A DNA stretch of 64,000 bases, taken from assembly GCA_016709575.1 (NCBI GenBank), contig JADJMM010000009.1, positions 1-64,000 on the forward strand, in the 5' to 3' direction. The translations under genes were made by a program, and so were the position numbers. Below, piece after piece: positions 18,285 through 27,898 of this stretch; positions within the stretch are counted from its first letter, which is position 1; each line of letters opens with the position of its first letter. The notes under the pieces are model-generated. The model worked only from the letters and a program-made list of their open reading frames with translations, searched no databases and was not told the DNA's origin. The DNA is from Sphingobacteriaceae bacterium (GTDB lineage Bacteria > Bacteroidota > Bacteroidia > B-17B0 > Aurantibacillaceae).

Positions 18285-19958
18285 GTGGTCTTTTTAAATA
18301 AACATATTCTTCTTGTTTTAGTGGTTCTGAATGTTTTTACATTTGAATTATTTTCTCAAACTAATCCAAACGGTTTTAATAAATTTTATTACGATAACGG
18401 CGCCTTATCATCTGAAGGAAATATGAAAGATGGTAAGCCGGATGGGTATTGGAAAAATTATTATAAAAACGGAAAAGTAAAAACAGAAGGTAACCGACTT
18501 AATTTTTTATTAGACAGCGTTTGGAAATTTTATTCAGAAAATGGAAAAATTACAAAATCAATTTCTTACAAAGAAGGAAAAAAAGACGGATACACTTGTG
18601 TATTTGATACCGGACAAAAAATTATATCGCGTGAAGTTTTTGTAAATGATATTAAGCAGGGCGTAACAAAATATTATTACCGTTCAGGAAAAGTAAAACA
18701 AACTTTACCATATACAGCAGGTAAACCGGAAGGCATCTCGTATGAATTTAATGAAGACTCAGTTATCATTGCGATTTACCGTTACAAACAAGGCGTATTA
18801 CAAGGATTAGAAAGAATAAACAGATTAGATAGTGAAGGAAAAAAGCAAGGCGCCTGGAAAGAATTTTATGATGATGGAAAAGTAAAAAAGGAATCACGTT
18901 TTAATGATGATGTATTAGATGGTTATGTAAAAGAATACGACACTAAAGAAAGTTTAACTAAAATAAATAAATACAGTTTAGGTAAAGAAATTAAAAACGC
19001 ACCCGAATTAGCTGTAGTAGAAATTTTCAAACAATACTACGATGACGGAACTTTAAAGTATGAAGGTCCTTATGCCGATGGTTACGCCGTAGGAACGCAT
19101 TATCATTACAGACAAAAATTTCAATGTGATTCTTTATTATTCCGCCGCGACGATAGTACAGAAGTTTGGATCCGTAAATGGATTTGTAGAAACGTTCCTG
19201 TTCCTGACTCAGCAATAACTTACAATGAAGGAATTGTAATTGAACGCGGACCGGTTGATAGTATCCGTCAGAAAACAGGCATTTGGACAGAGTATCATAA
19301 CACAGGAGAATTCAGAGCGAAAGGATTATGTGCAGGGGGTAACAGAATTGGCGAATGGATTTTTTATTATCCGAACGGAAAAGTAGAACAAAAAGGATTG
19401 TATGATAAAAAAGGCCGGCCAAAAGGCGTTTGGAAATGGTATTATGAAAACGAAGCCTTAATGCGTGAAGAATCTTACGTTAACGGAAAACGCGAAGGCC
19501 CGATGACAGATTACGGAGAAGACGGAAAAATTTTAACTAAGGGAGAATACTTTGATAACTTACAAGAAGGTATTTGGGTGTACGAAACTCCTGAATATAA
19601 AGAGATAGGAAAGTACACGAACGATGAACAGGACAGCACCTGGCGCAGCTATTACATGCCAAAAGGCAAACCTCGTTTTGAAGGTAAATTTTTAAATGGG
19701 GAGCCCGAAGGATTACACACTTGGTATTTTGAGAACGGAACGAAAATGTTCTATGGAACTTATGCCGGCGGTATGAAACAAGGCGATTGGTATTTTTATG
19801 ATGAGAATGGATATAATTATTTACGTATTACATATGATAATGATATTGAAATTAAATTTCAGGGCGTAAAGGTTAAACCTACTTACGAGGAGAGTTTGCG
19901 CGACTATTCCTCAACTATAAAAAACAAAAAGAAAAAAGAAGAAGAGGGTGAAAAGTAA
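18285..19958 (+). CDS. Secreted YwqK/MORN-repeat protein
   Basis: The 557-residue protein starts at GTG 18285 with a signal peptide (HILLVLVVLNVFTFELFSQ). It is composed of many short repeats of the type G-x-x-x-G-x-W-x-x-Y-[YH]-x-x-G-[KE]-x-x-x-x-G, for example KDGKPDGYWKNYYKNGKVK, GEWIFYYPNGKVEQKG and KGVWKWYYENEALM. The repeats belong to the MORN/YwqK group, which databases often call an antitoxin without evidence here. It starts 23 bases after nadA and overlaps the downstream histidine kinase gene by 11 bases, so it may work with that kinase as an envelope-side partner; this is inference. Confidence 0.75.
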   Translation: MVFLNKHILLVLVVLNVFTFELFSQTNPNGFNKFYYDNGALSSEGNMKDGKPDGYWKNYYKNGKVKTEGNRLNFLLDSVWKFYSENGKITKSISYKEGKKDGYTCVFDTGQKIISREVFVNDIKQGVTKYYYRSGKVKQTLPYTAGKPEGISYEFNEDSVIIAIYRYKQGVLQGLERINRLDSEGKKQGAWKEFYDDGKVKKESRFNDDVLDGYVKEYDTKESLTKINKYSLGKEIKNAPELAVVEIFKQYYDDGTLKYEGPYADGYAVGTHYHYRQKFQCDSLLFRRDDSTEVWIRKWICRNVPVPDSAITYNEGIVIERGPVDSIRQKTGIWTEYHNTGEFRAKGLCAGGNRIGEWIFYYPNGKVEQKGLYDKKGRPKGVWKWYYENEALMREESYVNGKREGPMTDYGEDGKILTKGEYFDNLQEGIWVYETPEYKEIGKYTNDEQDSTWRSYYMPKGKPRFEGKFLNGEPEGLHTWYFENGTKMFYGTYAGGMKQGDWYFYDENGYNYLRITYDNDIEIKFQGVKVKPTYEESLRDYSSTIKNKKKKEEEGEK

Positions 19959-22900
19959 AGAAAAAATACTTCAGCATAAATTTACTGACGCCCTCGATAA
20001 TTTACCGGTTGCAGTTATTATTTTCGACAACAAACAAATTTATTACATTAACGTTATTGGACAGAAAATCCTTGGGCATAAAAAACACTGCGATGTTTCA
20101 AAACAAAAAATTTCTGTTTTTGATTTTTTATTACCGGAGTATCATAAAAGTATTAAAGCTAATAATGTCAAAATTCTCACGGGTAAACCACACCAGCGTT
20201 TGGAGTTTAAAATAAAAAACTTAAAAGGTGAAGTATTACACATGGAGTCAAGCTCTAACCGCATTGAGTTTAATGGTAAGAAAGTAATTCAAACAACACT
20301 ACAGGAAGTAACGAAACGAAAAAACCAAGAGCAGGAATTAAAAGAGGTGCGGGAGCAGTTTAATATTATTTCTAATAATGCACATGATATAATTTATTTT
20401 TTCTCTTATACACCTAAACCACATTACTTATACATTAGCCCTTCAGTTGAAAAAGTGTTAGGCTACAAGGTCGATAATTTTTACAAGGATCCTTTTTTTA
20501 TTAATAAAAAAACAATTGGGAAGGATAACGAATTAAAAAAACACGAGAAGCAGGCCTTAACGCAGCAAAAAAACAACACTCTAAAACAGAAAAAGGTTAT
20601 TTATAAAATGACCGGCAAAGACGGGAAAGAAATCTGGATGGAAGATCACATCTTACCCATTAAGGATGAGAAGGGGAAAATAAAATTTTTGTTTGGTATA
20701 GTAAGGAATATTACAGATCTTAAAGAAAAGGAAAACGAACTTAGTCAAAAATGGAGTGATTACCGTGAGTTGATGAACGAATCGCCAATGGCGTTTTTTA
20801 TTCACCGTAACGGCCTTTGTGAAATGTGTAACAAGGAGGCGGTAAAAATGTTACGCGTAAAATCAGCCGAATCTATACAAGGAAAAAATCTTGTTAATTA
20901 TATATTACCCGAACAACGCCCTCAGGCAATGGAGAGAATGAAGCATGTTATGAGCGGAAAGGAACTTGATTTTACACCCTATACAATTAAAGACAGTAAA
21001 GGAAAAACAATTAATGTTGAATTAAAGTCGGTTCCTATACAGTACAATGGAAACAAATGTGTTCTAACATTAATACAGGATGTAACATCAAAAGAAATAT
21101 ATGCGAAAGAAAAGTTACGCGCCGAATTAGCAGAGGAGCATAATAAAGGATTAGTAAAAGAGATTGATTTACGAAAGAAGATAGAGAAAAAATTAATTGA
21201 AAATGAAAAAGAATTAATCAATCAAGCCGCAAAATTATCAGCCATCTTTGAGAGCAGCTCTCACTTAGTTTGGACCGTTAATAAAAATTTTGAGTTGACA
21301 TATTTCAACGCTAATTATAAAAACACATTTAAAACTAAATACGGAATAAGTCCTGTTATTGGTAAAGTAGCGTTTGATTTAATACCTGATAAATTTAAGG
21401 GAGAGAATAAAGATATTTGGCATCCGCTTTACCAAAAAGTATTAAAGGGAGAACAAATTGTTTTTGAGCGTCGCGATAAGAATAACAAAGGCGAAGAAGT
21501 TTACAGGGAGGTTTTTTTAAGCCCAATTAAGAACGAAAACGGACAGGTGTTTGAAATTGCTTGTTTAGCGCACGATATCACAGAAAACAAGAAGTACGAA
21601 AAACAAAGTATTGAACACGCTTCCAAAATCAAAGCCATATTTGAAAGCGGAACACATATTATGTGGACGCTAAATAAAAAAATGGAGTACACGTCTTTTA
21701 ACCAAAATTTTTCAGATGCCATTTATGATTTGTACGATAAGCGTCCTGAAATAAACAAACCATCTATTCGTCCTGAAGAAGCGCGAGCAAGGGAAGAATA
21801 TGAAAAAATATGGAGCGGAAAGTATGAAGCGGCGTTTAATGGAAAGATAGTGGAGTTTATTAGTGAACGAACGAATGCCGCCGGAAAAAAAGTATACCGA
21901 CAAGTTTATCTTCACCCAATTTATAATAATAAGGAAGTAGTTGAAATATCCGGAATGGGAATTGATATTACAGATAAGATTGTGAGCGAACAAAAAATAG
22001 TAAATCAAGCCGCTAAACTTAATGCGGTGTTTGATGGCAGCTCACACTATATTTGGACGCTCGATACAGAATGCCGCCTTACATCATTTAATAAAAATTA
22101 TGTTGATCTAATAACCAGAGCATACGGCGCCGAGCCAAAAGAGGGCATGAAAATAAATGAAGCGCCTTTTGTAAGTGAAGATGAATATAATAAATGGTGG
22201 GATGTTCAATTTGGAAGAGCATTTAAGGGCGAGCGACTAAATTTTGAAACCGCATTTACTGATGCAGAGAAAAATAAAATATATCTGGATATTTTTCTAA
22301 ACCCAATTTATCACGAAAATAAAATAATAGAAATTTCAGGTATTGCTCACGATATAACGGAACGCGTTCATCACGAAGAAAGAGTACACCAATCTTTAAA
22401 GGAGAAGGAAGTGTTGTTGAAAGAAGTACACCATCGTGTAAAAAATAACATGCAGGTAATCTCAAGTATACTTAACCTGCAATCATCATACGTTACTGAT
22501 ACTTATGCTCTAAATTTACTTAAGGAAAGTCAGAACCGTATTAAAACGATGGCGTACATACACGAGTCGTTGTATCAAAACAAAACATTTACAAGCATTA
22601 ATTTTTCTGAGTACATTTCTACTCTAACTAATAATATTTTGCAATCGTATGCAGCCTCTATTCAAAAGGTAAAATTAGAGCTGGATATCCAGAAAATCAT
22701 CCTTAACCTTGACACATCCATCCCGGCAGGCCTGATTATTAACGAATTGGTCACAAATTCAATTAAACACGCCTTTACCGAGTCAAACGAAGGAATTATT
22801 TATATAAATTTGCACACTAAGGATAATGTCTTATTTTTGGAGGTGTCGGATAACGGTAAAGGATTTCCAAAAGAGATTGATTTTAGAAACACAAACTCTT

Positions 22901-23007
22901 TAGGGCTTCAACTTGTAAATACATTAGTTGAGCAGTTAAACGGCAAACTGGAATTAAAAGAACATAAAGGCGGGGGAACTAGTTTTTTAATAAATTTCCC
23001 AATGTAA
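19948..23007 (+). CDS. Multi-PAS cytoplasmic sensor histidine kinase (HisKA_2 type)
   Basis: The 1019-residue protein starts at GTG 19948 inside the end of the YwqK-like gene. It has no membrane segment. Six PAS modules precede the kinase, each ending in a PAC-like block (VTKRKNQEQE, ITDLKEKENE, VTSKEIYAKE, DITENKKYEK, DITDKIVSEQ, DITERVHHEE). Modules 4 to 6 are similar to each other ([AK]L[SN]A[IV]F[ED][SG]SSH...WT[VL]). The HisKA_2 domain has VHHRVKNNMQVISSILNLQ (phospho-His ~829), then a HATPase with NELVTNSIKHAF, DNGKGF and SLGLQLV. It should phosphorylate the LytTR regulator encoded 6 bases downstream. Confidence 0.9.
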   Translation: MKSKEKILQHKFTDALDNLPVAVIIFDNKQIYYINVIGQKILGHKKHCDVSKQKISVFDFLLPEYHKSIKANNVKILTGKPHQRLEFKIKNLKGEVLHMESSSNRIEFNGKKVIQTTLQEVTKRKNQEQELKEVREQFNIISNNAHDIIYFFSYTPKPHYLYISPSVEKVLGYKVDNFYKDPFFINKKTIGKDNELKKHEKQALTQQKNNTLKQKKVIYKMTGKDGKEIWMEDHILPIKDEKGKIKFLFGIVRNITDLKEKENELSQKWSDYRELMNESPMAFFIHRNGLCEMCNKEAVKMLRVKSAESIQGKNLVNYILPEQRPQAMERMKHVMSGKELDFTPYTIKDSKGKTINVELKSVPIQYNGNKCVLTLIQDVTSKEIYAKEKLRAELAEEHNKGLVKEIDLRKKIEKKLIENEKELINQAAKLSAIFESSSHLVWTVNKNFELTYFNANYKNTFKTKYGISPVIGKVAFDLIPDKFKGENKDIWHPLYQKVLKGEQIVFERRDKNNKGEEVYREVFLSPIKNENGQVFEIACLAHDITENKKYEKQSIEHASKIKAIFESGTHIMWTLNKKMEYTSFNQNFSDAIYDLYDKRPEINKPSIRPEEARAREEYEKIWSGKYEAAFNGKIVEFISERTNAAGKKVYRQVYLHPIYNNKEVVEISGMGIDITDKIVSEQKIVNQAAKLNAVFDGSSHYIWTLDTECRLTSFNKNYVDLITRAYGAEPKEGMKINEAPFVSEDEYNKWWDVQFGRAFKGERLNFETAFTDAEKNKIYLDIFLNPIYHENKIIEISGIAHDITERVHHEERVHQSLKEKEVLLKEVHHRVKNNMQVISSILNLQSSYVTDTYALNLLKESQNRIKTMAYIHESLYQNKTFTSINFSEYISTLTNNILQSYAASIQKVKLELDIQKIILNLDTSIPAGLIINELVTNSIKHAFTESNEGIIYINLHTKDNVLFLEVSDNGKGFPKEIDFRNTNSLGLQLVNTLVEQLNGKLELKEHKGGGTSFLINFPM

Positions 23008-23013
23008 AATAAA

Positions 23014-23772
23014 ATGGAAAAACTGAATATTTTTATTGTTGAAGACGAGAGCATCGTTGCTAAAGACATACAGAACAATCTTATTAAATTAGGTTATAAT
23101 GTTTTGGGAATTGCTAATAACGGAAAAGACGCTATTGAGCAAATTAAAGAAACCAATCCGGATGTTGTTTTAATGGACATCATGATTAAAGGTGATTTAA
23201 CCGGGATAGAAGTAGCAGAACAAATCCGTAAACACATAAGCGTGCCTGTAATATTTTTAACTGCTTACGCTGACGAAAGCACTTTAAGCAGAGCAAAAGT
23301 TACTGAGCCTTATGGATACATTTTAAAACCATTTAAGGAAATTGATTTACACAGCACTATTGAAATGGCCGTGTACAAACACCAAAAAGATTCTGCTTTA
23401 CAAAAAGAGCGTGATTTTTTATATTCATTAGTTGAGAACAAAGACGGCTCACAAAGCGATATTTTATTTGTAAAAGCAAACAGTCGTTTAGTAAAAGTTT
23501 ATTTAAAAGATATTTATTATGTTGAGGCGTTGAAAGATTACGTTATCATCAACACACAATACGCTCGCTATACCGTTCATTCAACCTTGAAGGACATCGA
23601 GAAAAAATTAGGCACTATTGAATTTATCCGCGTACACCGTTCTTACATTGTACGTATTGATAAAATTCAAGCTATCGAAAACCAAACGGTTGTTTTAGAA
23701 AACGAGAAAAAAGCAATTCCTGTTGGCGGATCTTACCGCGACGAGCTTTTAGGAAAATTAAATTTATTATAA
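23014..23772 (+). CDS. LytTR-family response regulator
   Basis: The 252-residue protein has a receiver domain (IFIVEDES, phospho-acceptor D55 in VVLMDIMIKGDLTG, FLTAYAD, YILKPF) and a LytTR DNA-binding domain (about 150-250: YVEALKDYVIINTQYARYTVHSTL, FIRVHRSYIVRIDKIQAI). The IKGDLTGIE receiver style is typical of partners of HisKA_2 kinases. It is last in the operon that begins with nadA and is followed by a terminator. Confidence 0.92.
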   Translation: MEKLNIFIVEDESIVAKDIQNNLIKLGYNVLGIANNGKDAIEQIKETNPDVVLMDIMIKGDLTGIEVAEQIRKHISVPVIFLTAYADESTLSRAKVTEPYGYILKPFKEIDLHSTIEMAVYKHQKDSALQKERDFLYSLVENKDGSQSDILFVKANSRLVKVYLKDIYYVEALKDYVIINTQYARYTVHSTLKDIEKKLGTIEFIRVHRSYIVRIDKIQAIENQTVVLENEKKAIPVGGSYRDELLGKLNLL

Positions 23773-23791
23773 ACTAAGTTAAAGCGATTGT

Positions 23792-23822
23792 CATTCTGCC
23801 GCCGTAGGCATTGTGCAGAATC
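23792..23822. repeat. Hairpin repeat of REP type
   Basis: ATTCTGC (23793-23799) pairs with GCAGAAT (23815-23821), with GCC/GGC extending the stem inside. It lies between convergent genes directly before a terminator. Only one copy is in the window; it looks like a dispersed intergenic element. Confidence 0.4.
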
Positions 23823-23828
23823 TCATTA

Positions 23829-23860
23829 AAAGCCCTTCTAATTTTAGAAGGGCTTTTTTA
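23829..23860. terminator. Bidirectional rho-independent terminator
   Basis: AGCCCTTCTAA pairs with TTAGAAGGGCT (23831-23853), with A-run before and T-run after. It serves the convergent LytTR regulator and OmpA-like genes; the stop codon of the latter lies in the T-run. Confidence 0.8.
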
Positions 23861-25348
23861 ATGGTTATTAATCAGCTTAATACTTCCCGCAGCGGCCCCA
23901 TCAGTAAACAAACTAGCCACATAAATTCCTTCAGCTAAATTTCCCGCATCAAAGATCACAGAAGTTTTTCCTCTTTCTAACAGATAAATTGTTTTCACTG
24001 TTTTACCGGTTAAATCTGTAATTAATAAATGCGCTTCTTTAGCCGTTTCTAAAACATAAGCATCAATCGTTGTGGTATTAATAAATGGATTCGGATAGTT
24101 TTGTAATAGCGAAGATTTTTCTGTTGGAATTCCTGTTAACGGCTCTGCATTTTTCTTTTCAAAATAAACAGCTTGGTCGCCAATAATTTTTAATTCTACT
24201 CTGCGGTTTAAAATTTTTCCTTTCTCGTTGGTGTTATCATAAGCGGGCATAGTTTCACCTTTACAGTTGATGGTAATTTTGTCCGAAGCAACACCTTTAC
24301 CTTGTAAATAATTTGAAATATTATTTGCTCTTTCGCAGCTTAATTCTTCGTTGACTTCATTGTCGGCGTGACCAGTTAATAAAATTTTTCCGCCGTAGCT
24401 TTTATATTGAGCAGCTAATGCGTCTAATAAATTTTCGTAGCTCTTGTCAAGTTTATTATCGTCTTTATCAAATAAAACATTGTAACGTTTTTCATAACTG
24501 ACAATACTTCTTCCTTCTAACAGCACTCCTGAATCGTATGCGTTATCACCAACATCAGCAATAGCTAATTTAATGTGGTAAGTTTTGTATGGGATAACTG
24601 CCTGACGAATTTCCATTAGTTTAGTCATACCATCATATTCTAATCCCATATTGCCGTCTAAATTACTTACATAAAAAGTAGAGTTGCTAGATGCCTTGCG
24701 AGCATAACTATTATTACTTCCTCCATTAATATTGTTTACACTTACAGGTGTTTTTGTATTAGGAACAACTGCTAAATTCTGTACATCTTTAATGCCTTCG
24801 CCGCTTATAAAAAAAGCAAACACATCATTGTATTCCGAGCCAACATACTCATCATATTCTTCCGAACCAAAAACGTAATTGAAACTAATGGAGTCGGCCG
24901 TAGGAACAACATCTAATTCAATTACACAAGCGTCGTAAGTTTTTTTACCCTTTTCTAAGAGTTTTTCCAAATCAACACAACCCGTGTTTGCGTCTAATTT
25001 ATTTCCTCTTCCTTCTGCGTTTGCGTGCGTATTATTTGAAGTGCTGCCGGACATGTTTTTTGATGATAAACCGGCAATTCCTCCGGTTGTCATTACTAAA
25101 CCTTTACTCATTCCAAGACGCGCTTTTTTATCTTCAAAAAAACCGAAAGCTTCATCGCTCGATGTTTTGGTAATAGAGTAACCTTTTAAAACCACGCCAT
25201 CACCAACCATACTTTGTAATAGTTTTTGAATACTTAATTGACTGTTTGGATTAGCGTCCGGTTTAAAAACTTTGAAATTGTCGGCACGCTGTGCGCTTAC
25301 AAAAGCAACACTTAAACAAGCTAAGGCGGTAATGTATAATTTTCTCAT
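23858..25348 (-). CDS. Choice-of-anchor L / OmpA-like / T9SS type A fusion protein
   Basis: The 496-residue secreted protein has a signal peptide (MRKLYITALACLSVAFVSAQ). A choice-of-anchor L domain spans about 40-280 (LLQSMVGDGVVLKGYSIT, LVMTTGGIAGLSS, ELDVVPTADSISFNYVFGSEEYDEYVG). An OmpA-like peptidoglycan-binding domain spans ~295-390 (GGKILLTGHADNEVNEELSCERANNISNYL, GKILNRRVELKI). A sorting domain follows (LLQNYPNPFINTTTID...EGIYVASLF). The anchor-L plus OmpA plus T9SS order is unusual because T9SS cargo is delivered to the cell surface, not to the peptidoglycan. It is monocistronic. Confidence 0.85.
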   Translation of the reverse strand: MRKLYITALACLSVAFVSAQRADNFKVFKPDANPNSQLSIQKLLQSMVGDGVVLKGYSITKTSSDEAFGFFEDKKARLGMSKGLVMTTGGIAGLSSKNMSGSTSNNTHANAEGRGNKLDANTGCVDLEKLLEKGKKTYDACVIELDVVPTADSISFNYVFGSEEYDEYVGSEYNDVFAFFISGEGIKDVQNLAVVPNTKTPVSVNNINGGSNNSYARKASSNSTFYVSNLDGNMGLEYDGMTKLMEIRQAVIPYKTYHIKLAIADVGDNAYDSGVLLEGRSIVSYEKRYNVLFDKDDNKLDKSYENLLDALAAQYKSYGGKILLTGHADNEVNEELSCERANNISNYLQGKGVASDKITINCKGETMPAYDNTNEKGKILNRRVELKIIGDQAVYFEKKNAEPLTGIPTEKSSLLQNYPNPFINTTTIDAYVLETAKEAHLLITDLTGKTVKTIYLLERGKTSVIFDAGNLAEGIYVASLFTDGAAAGSIKLINNH

Positions 25349-25846
25349 GACTAAAGGTTTTACTTATAATGTTTGATATTGAGATGTGGTTACGGGAATC
25401 TTTCCATAAGAATAGTCTAAAAAATAAAATCGCTTAAACGTCGTTGATAATCAGCTGTTTAAATAATTTTTCGCACAGCTTTTTAAAAAAAGGTATTAAA
25501 GGGGTATGTGGCTTCCCGTTTTTATTAGCACAACTATTACAAGAAGCTTAAGGGCAGATTTAATATTGAGTAATAAAAAAGAGCAGATGTACCATATACT
25601 AATGGGGGCTGTCCTTTATCAGGCCAGTCCAATTAAATATTATTGGTGAAACTAAATTTTGTACAAGTTTTTTTGAAAAAGTATTAAGGTTTATGAGAAG
25701 GAAATTAAACTTATCCAAGTTCCAAAACATGACTTTTATATACCCGAAATTGGCGACTTGAAGATGTTGTAGTAATAACTCCGAAACACAATTTATAAAT
25801 AGAGGCATTTCTTTTTTTTGGAAAGACTGACCTATAAAAGAAAAAC
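25349..25846. other. Gene-free intergenic stretch
   Basis: About 500 bases between the OmpA-like gene and a small frame. It is AT-rich. The only open frame of note (minus strand, 25599-25808) has no recognisable signal or similarity and I do not call it. I see no clear terminator or repeat. Confidence 0.5.
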
Positions 25847-26005
25847 ATGAGTAAAATAAAACTTAGCTTCGAATACGAAAGCGACAACAAAAGAAAAAAT
25901 CCAAAACCGTCATGGGTCTATTTCTTAATGGGATTATTGACAGTAATTGGACTTAACTACCATTCCGCTATCTTAAGTTTTTTGGAGTATCTTTGTAAAC
26001 TTTAA
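25847..26005 (+). CDS. Small membrane protein, 52 residues
   Basis: ATG 25847 opens a 52-residue frame: a charged N-terminus (MSKIKLSFEYESDNKRKNPK) followed by one hydrophobic segment (WVYFLMGLLTVIGLNYHSAIL). It ends 5 bases before mnmG. The positive-inside arrangement and the purine-rich AAAAGAAAAA upstream support a real gene, but it has no recognised family and could be chance. The -7-like TATCTTTG at 25988-25995 lies within its last codons. Confidence 0.45.
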   Translation: MSKIKLSFEYESDNKRKNPKPSWVYFLMGLLTVIGLNYHSAILSFLEYLCKL

Positions 26006-26010
26006 GAATA

Positions 26011-27897
26011 GTGACTCAAGTATACGATATAATAGTAGTAGGTGCCGGTCATGCCGGTTGCGAAGCGGCTGCCGCGGCAGCTAATATGGGATCCAAAGTT
26101 TTATTGGTGACCATGAACATGCAGACCATTGCTCAAATGAGTTGCAACCCCGCTATGGGCGGAATTGCCAAAGGACAGATCGTAAGAGAAATTGATGCCC
26201 TTGGTGGTTATAGCGGAATTGTTTCTGATTATTCTGCTATTCAATTCAGGATGTTGAACAGAAGCAAGGGTCCTGCCATGTGGAGTCCTAGAACTCAAAA
26301 CGACCGTATGATGTTTGCCGCGAAGTGGAGAGAAATGTTGGAACAAACGCCGAACGTTGATTTCTGGCAAGACATGGTTCGTTCCTTAATTATTAGTAAA
26401 GACGGAAAAAGAGTTGAAGGAATTGTGACCGGAATGGGAATGGAATTCAAAGCGAAAGCGGTTGTATTAACGAATGGAACTTTCTTAAACGGAATAATTC
26501 ATATAGGAGAAAAACAATTAGGCGGAGGAAGAACAGGAGAGTCGGCATCACATGGAATTACCGAGCAATTAGTAAAACTTGGATTTGAAAGTGGCCGAAT
26601 GAAAACGGGAACACCTCCAAGAATTGACGGACGATCTTTAGATTATTCGAAAATGGAAGTTCAAGATGGTGATGATACGTTTGCGAAGTTTTCTTTTGAA
26701 GATGGACATTCTCCGTTTGAAGGCGGTAATATGAAAAAGCAAATGCCTTGTCATATTACTTATACTAACGAAAAAGTTCACGAAATTCTTAGAACCGGAT
26801 TTGAAAAATCGCCGATGTTCCAGGGAAGAATTCAAGGACTTGGCCCAAGATATTGTCCTAGTATAGAAGATAAAATAACACGTTTTTCAGAGAGAGAGCG
26901 CCATCAGTTGTTCGTGGAACCTGAAGGATGGAACACTGTTGAGATATATGTGAACGGATTTTCAACCTCTTTACCAGAAGTTACTCAAAATCAAGCACTT
27001 AGACTTATTCCGGGCTTTGAGAACGCAAAAATGTTCCGTCCGGGCTATGCAATTGAATATGATTACTTCCCTCCTACCCAATTAGCACTTACGCTGGAAA
27101 CAAAACTAGTGGATAATTTATATTTCGCCGGACAAATAAACGGAACAACAGGATATGAAGAAGCGGCTTGTCAAGGTTTAATGGCCGGAATAAATGCGCA
27201 CTTAAAAATTAATGAGAAACCTTCTTTTGTGTTGAATCGTTATGAAGCTTATATCGGAGTTCTTATCGATGACCTTGTTACAAAAGGTACGGAGGAGCCA
27301 TATCGGATGTTTACATCGCGAGCGGAATATAGATTGCTTTTAAGACAAGATAATGCGGACACGCGCTTAACGCCTTTAGCCTATAAAATGGGATTGGCAT
27401 CAGAAAGCCGATTCAAAAGAGTTGAACAAAAGGTTGAGAACTCACAAAGGCTGATTAAATATTTTAAGAACACAAGCGCTGAACCAAACCAAATAAATCC
27501 ATATTTGGAGAAGCTGGGCTCCGCTCCTGTGTCGCAAAAGATGAGGTATTATAATATCCTTTCAAGGCCTGATATTACCATAAAAGGAATTCAAGAGCAT
27601 AGTCCGGATGTACAAAATACTGTTGCCGGAATGGATGAGGAAACAATTGAACAAGCAGAGATCTTAATGAAGTATGAAGGTTATCTTGAGCGCGAACAAG
27701 AGAACGCTGAAAAGCTAAAGCGTCTTGAGGACCTTAAAATAAAACCAGACTACAACTACGATTCAATTGTAAGTTTGGGAACAGAAGCAAAGGAGAAACT
27801 TAAGAAATTTAAACCCGCCTCTATTGGACAAGCCAGCCGGATCTCGGGAATTAATCCTGCAGACATTTCGGTTCTCCTTGTTCATATGGGCCGCTAA
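26011..27897 (+). CDS. mnmG: tRNA uridine-5-carboxymethylaminomethyl modification enzyme MnmG (GidA)
   Basis: The 628-residue FAD enzyme, with MnmE, makes the carboxymethylaminomethyl group at U34 of certain tRNAs. It shows the dinucleotide-binding motif IIVVGAGHAGCEAAAAAA near the N-terminus, MSCNPAMGGIAKGQIVREIDALGG, LTNGTFLNGIIHIGEKQLGGGR, the catalytic-region CHITYTNEK, LGPRYCPSIEDKI, GQINGTTGYEEAACQGLMAGINA and FTSRAEYRLLLRQDNAD. GTG 26011 gives the standard N-terminus. In many bacteria this gene sits near the replication origin; here a parS-like site follows 1 base after its stop. Confidence 0.97.
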   Translation: MTQVYDIIVVGAGHAGCEAAAAAANMGSKVLLVTMNMQTIAQMSCNPAMGGIAKGQIVREIDALGGYSGIVSDYSAIQFRMLNRSKGPAMWSPRTQNDRMMFAAKWREMLEQTPNVDFWQDMVRSLIISKDGKRVEGIVTGMGMEFKAKAVVLTNGTFLNGIIHIGEKQLGGGRTGESASHGITEQLVKLGFESGRMKTGTPPRIDGRSLDYSKMEVQDGDDTFAKFSFEDGHSPFEGGNMKKQMPCHITYTNEKVHEILRTGFEKSPMFQGRIQGLGPRYCPSIEDKITRFSERERHQLFVEPEGWNTVEIYVNGFSTSLPEVTQNQALRLIPGFENAKMFRPGYAIEYDYFPPTQLALTLETKLVDNLYFAGQINGTTGYEEAACQGLMAGINAHLKINEKPSFVLNRYEAYIGVLIDDLVTKGTEEPYRMFTSRAEYRLLLRQDNADTRLTPLAYKMGLASESRFKRVEQKVENSQRLIKYFKNTSAEPNQINPYLEKLGSAPVSQKMRYYNILSRPDITIKGIQEHSPDVQNTVAGMDEETIEQAEILMKYEGYLEREQENAEKLKRLEDLKIKPDYNYDSIVSLGTEAKEKLKKFKPASIGQASRISGINPADISVLLVHMGR

Positions 27898-27898
27898 A

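Noticed and set aside
18355..19900. CRISPR or DNA-level tandem array suggested by repeated motifs
   Set aside because: The repetition is at protein level (MORN/YwqK repeats) with diverged DNA and no constant spacer length.
18285..19958. Toxin-antitoxin system, because YwqK-like proteins are often labelled antitoxins
   Set aside because: The neighbours are nadA and a kinase; no toxin gene is present.
25599..25808. 69-residue minus-strand frame
   Set aside because: Composition and context do not support coding; no plausible start signal.
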